Assembly (NCBI RefSeq): GCF_009650765.1
Contig: NZ_CP045740.1
Span: 5,618,001-5,682,000 of the forward strand
Length of the DNA: 64,000 bases
From: Streptomyces sp. SUK 48
GTDB lineage: Bacteria; Actinomycetota; Actinomycetes; Streptomycetales; Streptomycetaceae
Reading direction: 5' to 3'
This document shows, one piece after another, positions 54,941-62,801 of this stretch (its first letter is position 1; the number at the start of each line of letters is the position of its first letter). The notes under the pieces were generated by a model. That model did no database searches and was not told where the DNA came from. It worked only from the letters and a program-made list of their open reading frames with translations. A program made the position numbers and the translations under genes.

Positions 54941-56080
54941 GTGCTACTGAAAACCTTCGGCTGGTCGTTCGCGGTCACCGCGATCGGCCTGGTCGCCGCC
55001 GTCCTCTACGGGGGGTGGGAGGCGTTCGGGGTGGTGGCGATCCTCGCCGTCCTGGAGATCTCGCTGTCCTTCGACAACGCGGTGGTCAACGCCGGGATCC
55101 TGAAGAAGATGAACGCCTTCTGGCAGAAGATCTTCCTCACGGTGGGCGTCCTCATCGCCGTCTTCGGCATGCGGCTGGTCTTCCCCGTCGTCATCGTGGC
55201 CATCACCGCCAAGCTCAACCCGATCGACGCGGTGCACCTCGCCTTCGCCGACAAGGACCGCTACCAGCAGCTGGTCACCGACGCCCACCCGGCGATCGCG
55301 GCCTTCGGCGGCATGTTCCTGCTGATGATCTTCCTGGACTTCATCTTCGAGGACCGGGACATAAAGTGGCTCCAGTGGATCGAGCGTCCGCTGGCCAAGC
55401 TCGGCAAGGTCGACATGCTGTCGGTCTGCATCGCCCTGATCGTCCTGCTGATCACCTCTTTCACCTTCGCCACCCACGCCCACCAGCACGGCGGCGCGCA
55501 CATCGACAAGGCGCAGACGGTCCTGATCTCCGGCATCGCCGGTCTGATCACGTACATGATCGTCGGCGGTCTCTCCGGCTTCTTCGAGGACCGGCTCGAG
55601 GAAGAGGAGGAGCGCGAGCACGAGGAGGAGGAAGAGGCCGCCCGCACCGGCAAGAAGAAGTCGGCCGTCCTGCTGGCCGGCCAGGCCGCGTTCTTCATGT
55701 TCCTCTACCTGGAGGTCCTGGACGCGTCCTTCTCCTTCGACGGTGTGATCGGCGCCTTCGCCATCACCAACGACATCGTGATGATGGCCCTGGGCCTCGG
55801 CATCGGCGCGATGTACGTCCGTTCGCTCACCGTCTACCTGGTCCGCCAGGGCACCCTCGACGACTACGTCTACCTGGAGCACGGCGCCCACTACGCGATC
55901 GGCGCCCTGGCCATCATCCTGATGGTCACCATCCAGTACCAGATCAACGAGGTGATCACCGGCCTCGTCGGCGTCGTCCTGATCGCCCTGTCCTTCTGGT
56001 CCTCCGTACGAAGGAACCGGGCCCTCGCGGCGGCCGAAGGCGGCACCGGGGAGAAGGCCGAGGTCTCCTCCGGGGTGTGA
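54941..56080 (+). CDS. TerC/DUF475-family integral membrane protein
   Basis: A 379-residue polytopic protein with about nine hydrophobic helices. Two acidic intramembrane motifs typical of TerC are present: ILEISLSFDNAVVNAG in the second helix and YLEVLDASFSFDGVIG in a later one, a repeat of the same half. Relatives handle manganese efflux or metal loading of exported proteins. A highly charged cytoplasmic loop (EEEEEREHEEEEEAAR, about 225-240) splits the halves. The GTG start is 63 bp after the second TerD gene. A 14-bp-stem terminator follows. Confidence 0.93.
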   Translation: MLLKTFGWSFAVTAIGLVAAVLYGGWEAFGVVAILAVLEISLSFDNAVVNAGILKKMNAFWQKIFLTVGVLIAVFGMRLVFPVVIVAITAKLNPIDAVHLAFADKDRYQQLVTDAHPAIAAFGGMFLLMIFLDFIFEDRDIKWLQWIERPLAKLGKVDMLSVCIALIVLLITSFTFATHAHQHGGAHIDKAQTVLISGIAGLITYMIVGGLSGFFEDRLEEEEEREHEEEEEAARTGKKKSAVLLAGQAAFFMFLYLEVLDASFSFDGVIGAFAITNDIVMMALGLGIGAMYVRSLTVYLVRQGTLDDYVYLEHGAHYAIGALAIILMVTIQYQINEVITGLVGVVLIALSFWSSVRRNRALAAAEGGTGEKAEVSSGV

Positions 56081-56105
56081 CACCCTGATCCATGAGGAAC
56101 GCTCT

Positions 56106-56139
56106 GTGCGGGGCGGCGGGCACGGCCGCCGCCCCGCAC
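56106..56139 (+). terminator. 14-bp stem terminator after terC
   Basis: GTGCGGGGCGGCGG (56106-56119) pairs perfectly with CCGCCGCCCCGCAC (56126-56139), with a 6-nt loop. It separates terC from the next Ter gene, which begins 30 bp further on. Confidence 0.85.
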
Positions 56140-56168
56140 GCATGCGGACGACGACCTGGGGGCGGGAC

Positions 56169-56894
56169 ATGGGCTTCTTCGACGGACTGCTGGGCGCACG
56201 CGCGGTCGACTTCGACTCCGGCAACGCCGCCAACGCCATCGAGCTCACCAAGCGGCGCCAGTCGGCCTCCCTCACCAAGCAGGGCGCGGCCACCGGGCAT
56301 CTGCGGGTCAACCTCACCTGGCGGATGCGCACCTCCGACTTCGGCGCACAGCGCCCCAGCCTGCTGCGGCACCCCCTCAAGGCCCTCAAGCCGCCGGAGA
56401 TCCAGGGCCACGGGCAGAGCATGGTCGACGTCGACCTCGACCTGGGCTGCCTGTACGAACTGGCCGACGGCACCAAGGGCGTCGTACAGCCGCTGGGCGA
56501 CTACCTGGGCGACATCAACGCGGTGCCGTACATCAAGATCAGCGGTGACGACCGGTTCGGCTCGGGCTCCGGCGAGACGATGTACATCAACCTCGACCAC
56601 CGCGAGTCCATCAAACGCATCCTGGTCTTCGTCTACATCTACGACCAGACCCCGGCGTTCGACCGCACGCACGCCATCGTCACCCTGTACCCCAGCAGCG
56701 GCCCCCGGCTGGAGATCAGCCTGGACGAGCGCCACCCCCAGGCCCGCTCCTGCGCCGTCCTGCTCATCGAGAACGTCAAGGGCGAGCTGATGGTCCGCCG
56801 CGAGGTCAAGTTCGTCTACGGCTTCCAGGCCGAGCTGGACCGGCTGTACGGATGGGGGCTCCAGTGGGGCCGGGGCTACAAGGCGAAGGTCTGA
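56169..56894 (+). CDS. TerD-like protein with N-terminal extension
   Basis: A 241-residue TerD-superfamily protein of the type with a longer N-terminal region (MGFFDGLLGARAVDFDSGNAANAIEL). The core VDVDLDLGCLYELADGTKGVVQ and DRFGSGSGETMYINLDH correspond to the first Ca2+-site half, but the final acidic motif (RYDLSEDAS in the others) is replaced by MVRREVKFVYGFQAELDRLYGWG, so calcium binding may be altered. GGGGGCGGGAC precedes the ATG. It is convergent with the next TerD gene, 22 bp apart. Confidence 0.87.
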   Translation: MGFFDGLLGARAVDFDSGNAANAIELTKRRQSASLTKQGAATGHLRVNLTWRMRTSDFGAQRPSLLRHPLKALKPPEIQGHGQSMVDVDLDLGCLYELADGTKGVVQPLGDYLGDINAVPYIKISGDDRFGSGSGETMYINLDHRESIKRILVFVYIYDQTPAFDRTHAIVTLYPSSGPRLEISLDERHPQARSCAVLLIENVKGELMVRREVKFVYGFQAELDRLYGWGLQWGRGYKAKV

Positions 56895-56916
56895 CCTCCG
56901 CCGGCGCTCGGGGCCG

Positions 56917-57684
56917 CTACCGCCCGATGAACTGCGGCCCCTGCGGCGGCAGCCGGAAGCCCGGGTCCGGGGCGAAGGGCGCGGGTACGGGCTGCGGATA
57001 GCCGTACACCGGGGCCGAGGCCGGCGGCGGGAACCCGTATCCCGGCTGCGGCGGCACCGCCGACGTGGGCTGCTCCGGGGGCAGCGGCCGGGACACCGTG
57101 ACGCCCTCGTCCGCCGCGGGCTCCGCGGCCGTCGGCTCCTCCGACTCGTCCACCGAGATGCCGAAGTCCGTGGCCAGTCCCTTGAGGCCATTGGAATAGC
57201 CCTCGCCCAGCGCCCGGAACTTCCAGCCCTCCCCGCGGCGGTACAGCTCACCGCAGATCATCGCCGTCTCCGCGCCGGTCTCCGGCTTGATCTCGAACTC
57301 CGCCCACGGCTCACCGTCGGCGACGGCGGCGTCGTACAGCGCGATGCTCAGGTTCGGCACCCGGTCGAAGGTGACCCCGTCCGCGGACGCGACCAGCAGA
57401 ATCCGGCCGATCTCCGGCTCGACCCCCGTCAGCTCCGACTGGATCGTGTCGGTCAGCCCCTCGGTGACCCGCTTCTTGCCCAGCCGCCACACCTTGCCCG
57501 AGGGATGCCGGGGCTGGTTGTAGAACACGAAGTCCTCGTCCGAGCGCACACGGCCGCCGGCGCCCAGCAGCAGCGCCGAGGCGTCCACGTCCGGGACCGA
57601 CGTCCCCGGCGTCCAGCGCAGCACGGCGCGCACCGTGGTGGCCTCCAGCGGGACGTTCGACCCCTTCAGCATCGCGTGCGTCAT
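56917..57684 (-). CDS. TerD-domain protein with Pro-rich tail
   Basis: A 255-residue protein. Residues 1-175 are a divergent TerD domain ([52 protein letters not shown]); the acidic Ca2+ loop is reduced. The last 70 residues are Pro/Ala/Tyr/Gly-rich ([22 protein letters not shown]), probably disordered and able to bind partners. The start [10 protein letters not shown] is used; a GTG/ATG 12 codons upstream is open but not family-like. It is divergent from the citrate-lyase-like gene, with a gap of about 180 bp that should hold both promoters. Confidence 0.87.
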   Translation of the reverse strand: MTHAMLKGSNVPLEATTVRAVLRWTPGTSVPDVDASALLLGAGGRVRSDEDFVFYNQPRHPSGKVWRLGKKRVTEGLTDTIQSELTGVEPEIGRILLVASADGVTFDRVPNLSIALYDAAVADGEPWAEFEIKPETGAETAMICGELYRRGEGWKFRALGEGYSNGLKGLATDFGISVDESEEPTAAEPAADEGVTVSRPLPPEQPTSAVPPQPGYGFPPPASAPVYGYPQPVPAPFAPDPGFRLPPQGPQFIGR

Positions 57685-57863
57685 GCCGTCATCCTGCCCT
57701 CTCGGTCCTGGCCACGACAATGCGGGGGGTGCCCGTGACCGACACAGTGGAGTTACCGGAAATTCACGCCAGGAGGGAACTTCGGACAGGTCACCCTACG
57801 TACTATTACCGGCCACCCTTTACCGAATCCTCAATCCCGGGTCGCACCTCTTGGGGGAGTCCT

Positions 57864-59030
57864 ATGCGTCATTTCGGGCATATCGCCCCCGAGGTCCGGC
57901 AGCGCCTCTTCCATCGGGAGCCGTGCGCGTTCACCGCCGACTCCCCGGCCCGGCTGCTGGCCGCCGCCCTCGGCGCCACGCTGTACAGCCCGGCCACCCG
58001 GCCCCGGCTCGCCGACGACATCCTCCGGCAGGCGGGCAACGGCGTGGTCTCCATGGTGCTGTGCCTGGAGGACTCCATCGGCGACGCGGACGTACCGGCC
58101 GGTGAGGAGAACCTGGTCCGGCAGTTCGCCGACCTCGGCTCCCGGGCGGACGCCGAGCCCCCGCTGCTGTTCATCCGGGTGCGCACCCCCGAGCAGATCC
58201 CCGACCTCGTCCGCCGCCTCGGCCCCTCCGTGCGGCTGCTGTCCGGATTCGTACTGCCCAAGTTCACCGGGGAGCGCGGCCTGTCCTTCCTGGAGGCCCT
58301 GACCGCCGCCGAGGCCGAAGCCGGGCGCCGGCTCTTCGCCATGCCGGTCCTGGAGTCCCCGGAGCTGCTCTACCGCGAGTCGCGCGTGGAGACCCTGGAG
58401 GGCATCTTCCGCACCGTGGACAAGTACCGCGACCGCGTCCTCGCGCTGCGCCTCGGCGTCACCGACTTCTGCTCCTCCTACGGCCTGCGCCGCGCCCCCG
58501 ACATGACCGCCTACGACGTCCAGGTCGTCGCCTCCGTCATCGCCGACGTGGTGAACATGCTGGGCCGCGCCGACGGCACCGGATTCACGGTCACCGGGCC
58601 CGTGTGGGAGTACTTCCGCCTCTCCGAGCGCATGTTCAAACCCCAGCTGCGGCAGAGCCCCTTCCTGGAGGTGCGGGCCGCCGAGCTGCGCGCGAAGCTG
58701 CTGGAGCACGCCATGGACGGGCTGCTGCGCGAGATCTCCCTCGACCAGGCCAACGGCCTGCTCGGCAAGACCTGCATCCACCCCTCCCATGTGCTGCCCG
58801 TGCACACGCTGTCCGTGGTCAGCCACGAGGAGTACAGCGACGCCCAGGACATCCTGCGGCCGGAACGCGGCGGCGGGGGCGTCCTCAGGTCCGCCTATAC
58901 GAACAAGATGAACGAGGTGAAACCCCACCGCGCCTGGGCCGAGCGGACCCTGCTGCGCGCGGAGGTGTTCGGCGTCGCGCACGAGGACGTCAACTTCGTG
59001 GAACTGCTCGCCGCCGGCATACCCGACTGA
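57864..59030 (+). CDS. HpcH/HpaI aldolase/citrate-lyase-like protein of the Ter module
   Basis: A 388-residue enzyme of the CitE/HpaI TIM-barrel superfamily: VVSMVLCLEDSIGDADV (acidic metal/substrate residues), LFIRVRTPEQI, ALRLGVTDFCSSYGLRR and KTCIHPSHVLPVHTL. In Ter-associated gene sets this enzyme is thought to help make a nucleoside-like metabolite together with the PRTase and HAD proteins encoded next. GGGGGAG precedes the ATG. It is 35 bp ahead of the PRTase gene, so one operon of three genes is likely. Confidence 0.9.
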   Translation: MRHFGHIAPEVRQRLFHREPCAFTADSPARLLAAALGATLYSPATRPRLADDILRQAGNGVVSMVLCLEDSIGDADVPAGEENLVRQFADLGSRADAEPPLLFIRVRTPEQIPDLVRRLGPSVRLLSGFVLPKFTGERGLSFLEALTAAEAEAGRRLFAMPVLESPELLYRESRVETLEGIFRTVDKYRDRVLALRLGVTDFCSSYGLRRAPDMTAYDVQVVASVIADVVNMLGRADGTGFTVTGPVWEYFRLSERMFKPQLRQSPFLEVRAAELRAKLLEHAMDGLLREISLDQANGLLGKTCIHPSHVLPVHTLSVVSHEEYSDAQDILRPERGGGGVLRSAYTNKMNEVKPHRAWAERTLLRAEVFGVAHEDVNFVELLAAGIPD

Positions 59031-59065
59031 CCTCTCCCGCACCGGGAGACGCATCCAAGGAACGC

Positions 59066-61561
59066 ATGAACAACGCAGTGAACGACGGGGTCTGGTCCGG
59101 CAGCTGGGTCGCCGAGCGACTCGGGGTCGGACTCCGGGGCGACGACGGAGTGGGCGGCGAGGAGCTGCGGGCCATGCTGGGCCTCGCCCTGCGCCGCAAC
59201 CCCAAGCGGGCCCATCTGCTGGTCTCCCACGTGCTCGGCAAGCACGTACCGCAGACACCCTCGGTGGTGTACGGCCATGGGGTGCGGCTCGGCCGGCGGG
59301 TGCACGCGCTGCTCGGTGCGCGGGAGGCGGCCCGCGCGGTCGTCCTCGGGTACGCGGAGACCGCGACCGGCCTCGGGCACGCGGTGGCCGACGGGCTCGG
59401 CACGGCGCCGTATCTGCACTCCACCCGCCGGCCGGTCGCCGGGGTGGCCCCCGCGGGCGGGTTCGAGGAGGCGCACTCGCACGCCACGTCGCATCTGCTG
59501 CTGCCCTCGGATCCCGCGCTGCTGGCCGGGGACGGGCCGCTGGTGCTGGTGGACGACGAGTTCTCCACCGGGAACACGGTGCTGAACACGATCCGCGATC
59601 TGCACGCCCGGCACCCCCGGGCGCGGTACGCGGTGGTCGCGCTGGTGGACATGCGCTCGGCGCGGGACGTCCGGCGGCTGGAGGAGTTCGCGGCGGAGAT
59701 CGGGGCGCGGGTGGATCTCGTCGCCGCGGCCTCGGGGACGGTACTGCTTCCGGAGGGCGTGCTGGAGAAGGGGCAGGAGCTGGTCGCGCGGTACGAGGCC
59801 GGGGACGGGCCGGACGCGGTCGCGCGCGCCCGGGCGGCGGAGCCCCGGCCTGTCCCGCCCCGCGCCCCCGGGACCGTGGACCTCGGCTGGCCCGCCGGTC
59901 TGCCCGACGGCGGCCGGCACGGATTCACCCCCGCCCACCGCGCCCGCCTCGAAGCCGCCCTCCCCGCGATGGCCGGCCGCATCGCCGACGCCCTCCCCGC
60001 CGGCGCCCGCGACGTCCTCGTCCTCGGCTCCGAGGAGCTGATGTACGCCCCCCTGCGGCTCGCCGGTGAGCTGGAGCGGACGCGGGACGGCGCGGTGCGG
60101 TTCTCCACCACCACACGCTCGCCCGTGCTCGCGGTGGACGACCCCGGCTACGCGATCCGCAGCCGCATCGTCTTCCCGGCGCACGACGACCCGGCCGACG
60201 GGCCCGGCGAGCGGTACGCCTACAACGTGGCGGGCGGCGGATTCGACGCCGTCGTCGCCGTGGTCGACTCGGCCGGCGACACCCCCGCGCTGCACGTTCC
60301 GGACGGGCTGCTCGCGCGGCTCGCCGAGCAGGTGCCGCACGTCCTGCTCGCGGTCGTCCCCTCCTACGTCCCCGCGCCCCCGCACGCTCCCGAAAGGCCG
60401 GCCATGCTGCCCGAGCCCCTCCGCGGCCCCGCGTTCTCCTCGTACCCGCCCGAGGAGGTCGGCTGGCTGCTCCAGGACCTCTCCGACGTCACCCTGGAGG
60501 CGCCGACCGAGGAGCGGGAGGAGGCCATCCAGAGCGGCGGGGCGCACTACGCCGAGTCGCTGCCGGTGGAGTACCAGCCCAGCGCCCAGTACCAGGAGTT
60601 GTTCCACGCGGCCCTCGACACCTCGGCCGCGCGGATCGCCCGCGCCGTCGGCGTGGTCACCGACACGGTCCTCGGCGAGAGGTCGCCGCGCCCGGTGCTG
60701 GTGTCGCTGGCCCGCGCCGGAACCCCGGTCGGTGTGCTGATGCGCCGCTGGGCGCACTTCCGGCACGGCCTCGAACTGCCGCACTACGCCGTGTCCATCG
60801 TGCGCGGCCGGGGCATCGACGCCACCGCGCTGCGCTGGCTCGCCGCCCACCACGACCCCAGGGACGTGGTGTTCGTGGACGGCTGGACCGGCAAGGGCGC
60901 CATCACCCGCGAACTCGCCCAGGCCATCGAGGAGTTCGAGAAGGCGGAGGGCGTCAGCGGGTTCGACCCGGAGATAGCCGTCCTCGCCGACCCCGGCTCC
61001 TGTGTGCGCACCTACGGCACCCGCGAGGACTTCCTCATCCCCTCCGCCTGCCTCAACTCGACCGTCTCCGGGCTCATTTCGCGTACGGTCCTGCGCGCCG
61101 ACCTGGTCGGCCCGGACGACTTCCACGGCGCGAAGTTCTACCGCGAACTCGCGGACGCCGACGTCTCCGTGGCCTTCCTCGACGCCGTCGAGGCACGCTT
61201 CCCCGAGGTCGCCGACGGTGTGGCGGAGGCCGTCAAGGAACTGCTGGCCGAGGACCGCACCCCGACCTGGGCGGGCTGGCGGGCCGTCGAGCGGATCAGC
61301 GAGGAGTACGGCATCCACGACGTGAACCTCGTCAAGCCGGGCGTCGGCGAGACCACCCGGGTGCTGCTGCGCCGGGTGCCCTGGAAGATCCTCGCGCACA
61401 AGGGCGCGGGCGCCGACCTGGACCATGTCCGGCTGCTCGCCGAGCAGCGCGGGGTGCCGGTCGAGGAGGTGGACGAACTGCCGTACACCTGCGTCGGGTT
61501 GATCCACCCCCGCTACACGCGCGGGGCGACCGGCGCCGACGGCAGGGCGGTGAACGGCTGA
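59066..61561 (+). CDS. Fused phosphoribosyltransferase-TRSP-PRTase/StiP-PELOTA protein of the Ter module
   Basis: An 831-residue fusion. The first PRTase-like domain spans about 40-240 with the PRPP loop LVLVDDEFSTGNTVLNTI (about 161-178). The middle part (about 270-440) is TRSP-like. A second PRTase-like/StiP domain begins near YPPEEVGWLLQDLSDVTLEA (about 460) with its own loop VVFVDGWTGKGAITREL. The end (about 755-815, NLVKPGVGETTRVLLRRVPW and AHKGAGADLDHVRLLAEQ) looks like a PELOTA RNA-binding domain. In many bacteria these are two or more genes. It would transfer ribose phosphate in making the Ter metabolite. AAGGA precedes the ATG; the stop overlaps the next ATG (TGATG). Confidence 0.87.
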   Translation: MNNAVNDGVWSGSWVAERLGVGLRGDDGVGGEELRAMLGLALRRNPKRAHLLVSHVLGKHVPQTPSVVYGHGVRLGRRVHALLGAREAARAVVLGYAETATGLGHAVADGLGTAPYLHSTRRPVAGVAPAGGFEEAHSHATSHLLLPSDPALLAGDGPLVLVDDEFSTGNTVLNTIRDLHARHPRARYAVVALVDMRSARDVRRLEEFAAEIGARVDLVAAASGTVLLPEGVLEKGQELVARYEAGDGPDAVARARAAEPRPVPPRAPGTVDLGWPAGLPDGGRHGFTPAHRARLEAALPAMAGRIADALPAGARDVLVLGSEELMYAPLRLAGELERTRDGAVRFSTTTRSPVLAVDDPGYAIRSRIVFPAHDDPADGPGERYAYNVAGGGFDAVVAVVDSAGDTPALHVPDGLLARLAEQVPHVLLAVVPSYVPAPPHAPERPAMLPEPLRGPAFSSYPPEEVGWLLQDLSDVTLEAPTEEREEAIQSGGAHYAESLPVEYQPSAQYQELFHAALDTSAARIARAVGVVTDTVLGERSPRPVLVSLARAGTPVGVLMRRWAHFRHGLELPHYAVSIVRGRGIDATALRWLAAHHDPRDVVFVDGWTGKGAITRELAQAIEEFEKAEGVSGFDPEIAVLADPGSCVRTYGTREDFLIPSACLNSTVSGLISRTVLRADLVGPDDFHGAKFYRELADADVSVAFLDAVEARFPEVADGVAEAVKELLAEDRTPTWAGWRAVERISEEYGIHDVNLVKPGVGETTRVLLRRVPWKILAHKGAGADLDHVRLLAEQRGVPVEEVDELPYTCVGLIHPRYTRGATGADGRAVNG

Positions 61562-62376
61562 TGCCGGTACTGGTGGCGAGCGACCTCGACCGGACGCTGA
61601 TCTACTCCTCGGCGGCCCTCGCGCTGACCATGCCGGACGCCCGCGCGCCCCGGCTGCTGTGCGTGGAGGTGCACGAGAGCAGGCCGCTGTCGTACCTGAC
61701 GGAGACGGCGGCGCAGCTGCTGACCGACCTCGGGGACGCGGCCGTGTTCGTGCCGACCACGACCCGGACCCGCAAGCAGTACCAGCGCATCAACCTGCCG
61801 GGCCCGCAGCCCGCGTTCGCGATCTGCGCCAACGGCGGCCATCTGCTCGTCGACGGCGTCACCGACCACGACTGGCACGCCCGGGTGCTGGCCCGGCTCG
61901 CCGACGAGTGCGCTCCGCTGGCCGAGGTCCAGGAGCATCTGACGCGCGCCGCCGACCCGGTGTGGCTGCGCAAGCAGCGGGTCGCCGAGGACCTGTTCGC
62001 CTACCTCGTCCTCGAGCGCGAGCTGCTGCCCGAGGACTGGGTGAAGGAGCTGGCCGCCTGGGCCGAGGGCCGCGGCTGGACCGTCTCGCTCCAGGGCCGC
62101 AAGCTCTACGCCGTGCCGAGGCCGCTCACCAAGAGCGCCGCCGTCCGCGAGGTGGCCCGCCGCACCGGCGCGGAGCTGACCCTGGCCGCAGGTGACTCCC
62201 TGCTGGACGCCGATCTCCTGCTGGCCGCGGACCGGGGCTGGCGGCCGGGCCACGGCGAGCTGGCGGACACCGGATGGCTGGCGCCGGGGATCAGCGCGCT
62301 GCCGGAGCGGGGGGTGCTGGCGGGGGAGCGCATCCTGAGAGAGTTCCTGAAGGCGACGCGCACGGCCGCCCCGTAG
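61561..62376 (+). CDS. HAD-family hydrolase of the Ter module
   Basis: A 271-residue HAD phosphatase with motif I D8-L-D10-R-T in VASDLDRTLIYSS, motif II TTTRTRKQY, motif III Lys in PLTKSAAVREV and motif IV AAGDSLLDADLLLAAD. It resembles Cof/sucrose-phosphatase types. The 1-bp overlap with the PRTase gene and the shared strand point to the same pathway, probably dephosphorylation of the phosphoribosyl product. It is followed by a hairpin shared with the convergent FmdB gene. Confidence 0.9.
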   Translation: MPVLVASDLDRTLIYSSAALALTMPDARAPRLLCVEVHESRPLSYLTETAAQLLTDLGDAAVFVPTTTRTRKQYQRINLPGPQPAFAICANGGHLLVDGVTDHDWHARVLARLADECAPLAEVQEHLTRAADPVWLRKQRVAEDLFAYLVLERELLPEDWVKELAAWAEGRGWTVSLQGRKLYAVPRPLTKSAAVREVARRTGAELTLAAGDSLLDADLLLAADRGWRPGHGELADTGWLAPGISALPERGVLAGERILREFLKATRTAAP

Positions 62377-62377
62377 G

Positions 62378-62418
62378 TGACCCCCGGTGGGGGCCCGGTG
62401 GGGCCCCGGCCGGGGTCA
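62378..62418. terminator. Bidirectional hairpin between HAD and FmdB genes
   Basis: TGACCCC (62378-62384) pairs with GGGGTCA (62412-62418), with a further GC-rich pairing inside the 27-nt interval. It starts right after the HAD stop and includes the FmdB stop codon. Confidence 0.7.
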
Positions 62419-62628
62419 GCCGCAGCAGCCCCCGCCGCAGCAGCCACCGCCCCCCTGGGGCGCGGAGGCCGAGGACGGGGCCGAACCGCCCACCGCGACC
62501 GTGGACAGCAGCTTCACCGTGTCCGCGTGCCCGGCGGGGCACTGGGCCGGGGCCGCCGACTCCGACATCGGCCGGCTCAGTTCGAACGTGTCGCCGCAGC
62601 TCCGGCAGCGGTATTCATAGCGAGGCAT
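62416..62628 (-). CDS. FmdB-type zinc ribbon protein with Cys/Gly tail
   Basis: A 70-residue putative regulatory zinc-ribbon protein: MPRYEYRCRSCGDTFELSRPM with Cys8/Cys11, then QCPAGHAD with a second Cys and a His. The C-terminus GGGGCCGGGCCG holds four cysteines in two pairs, an extra metal-binding tail common in actinobacterial FmdB proteins. The function is unknown. The start was chosen at MPRYEYRC, the family start; an upstream in-frame start adds an unrelated His/Cys leader. Confidence 0.88.
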   Translation of the reverse strand: MPRYEYRCRSCGDTFELSRPMSESAAPAQCPAGHADTVKLLSTVAVGGSAPSSASAPQGGGGCCGGGCCG

Positions 62629-62801
62629 GAGCACAGCGTAACCGTGGGGGCAAACGTGGCGTCTCAATGTTTGATGAGTGTTGGGATGCACCAGGTACTC
62701 GTGCGGAGGAATCGAAAACTTCGCTGATAACTTGTGAACGCCGTAGCGAGGACGCTCAGCTCACCGCGCGAGCAGGAGCGAGTGCGGAGGGGAGACGCAT
62801 A

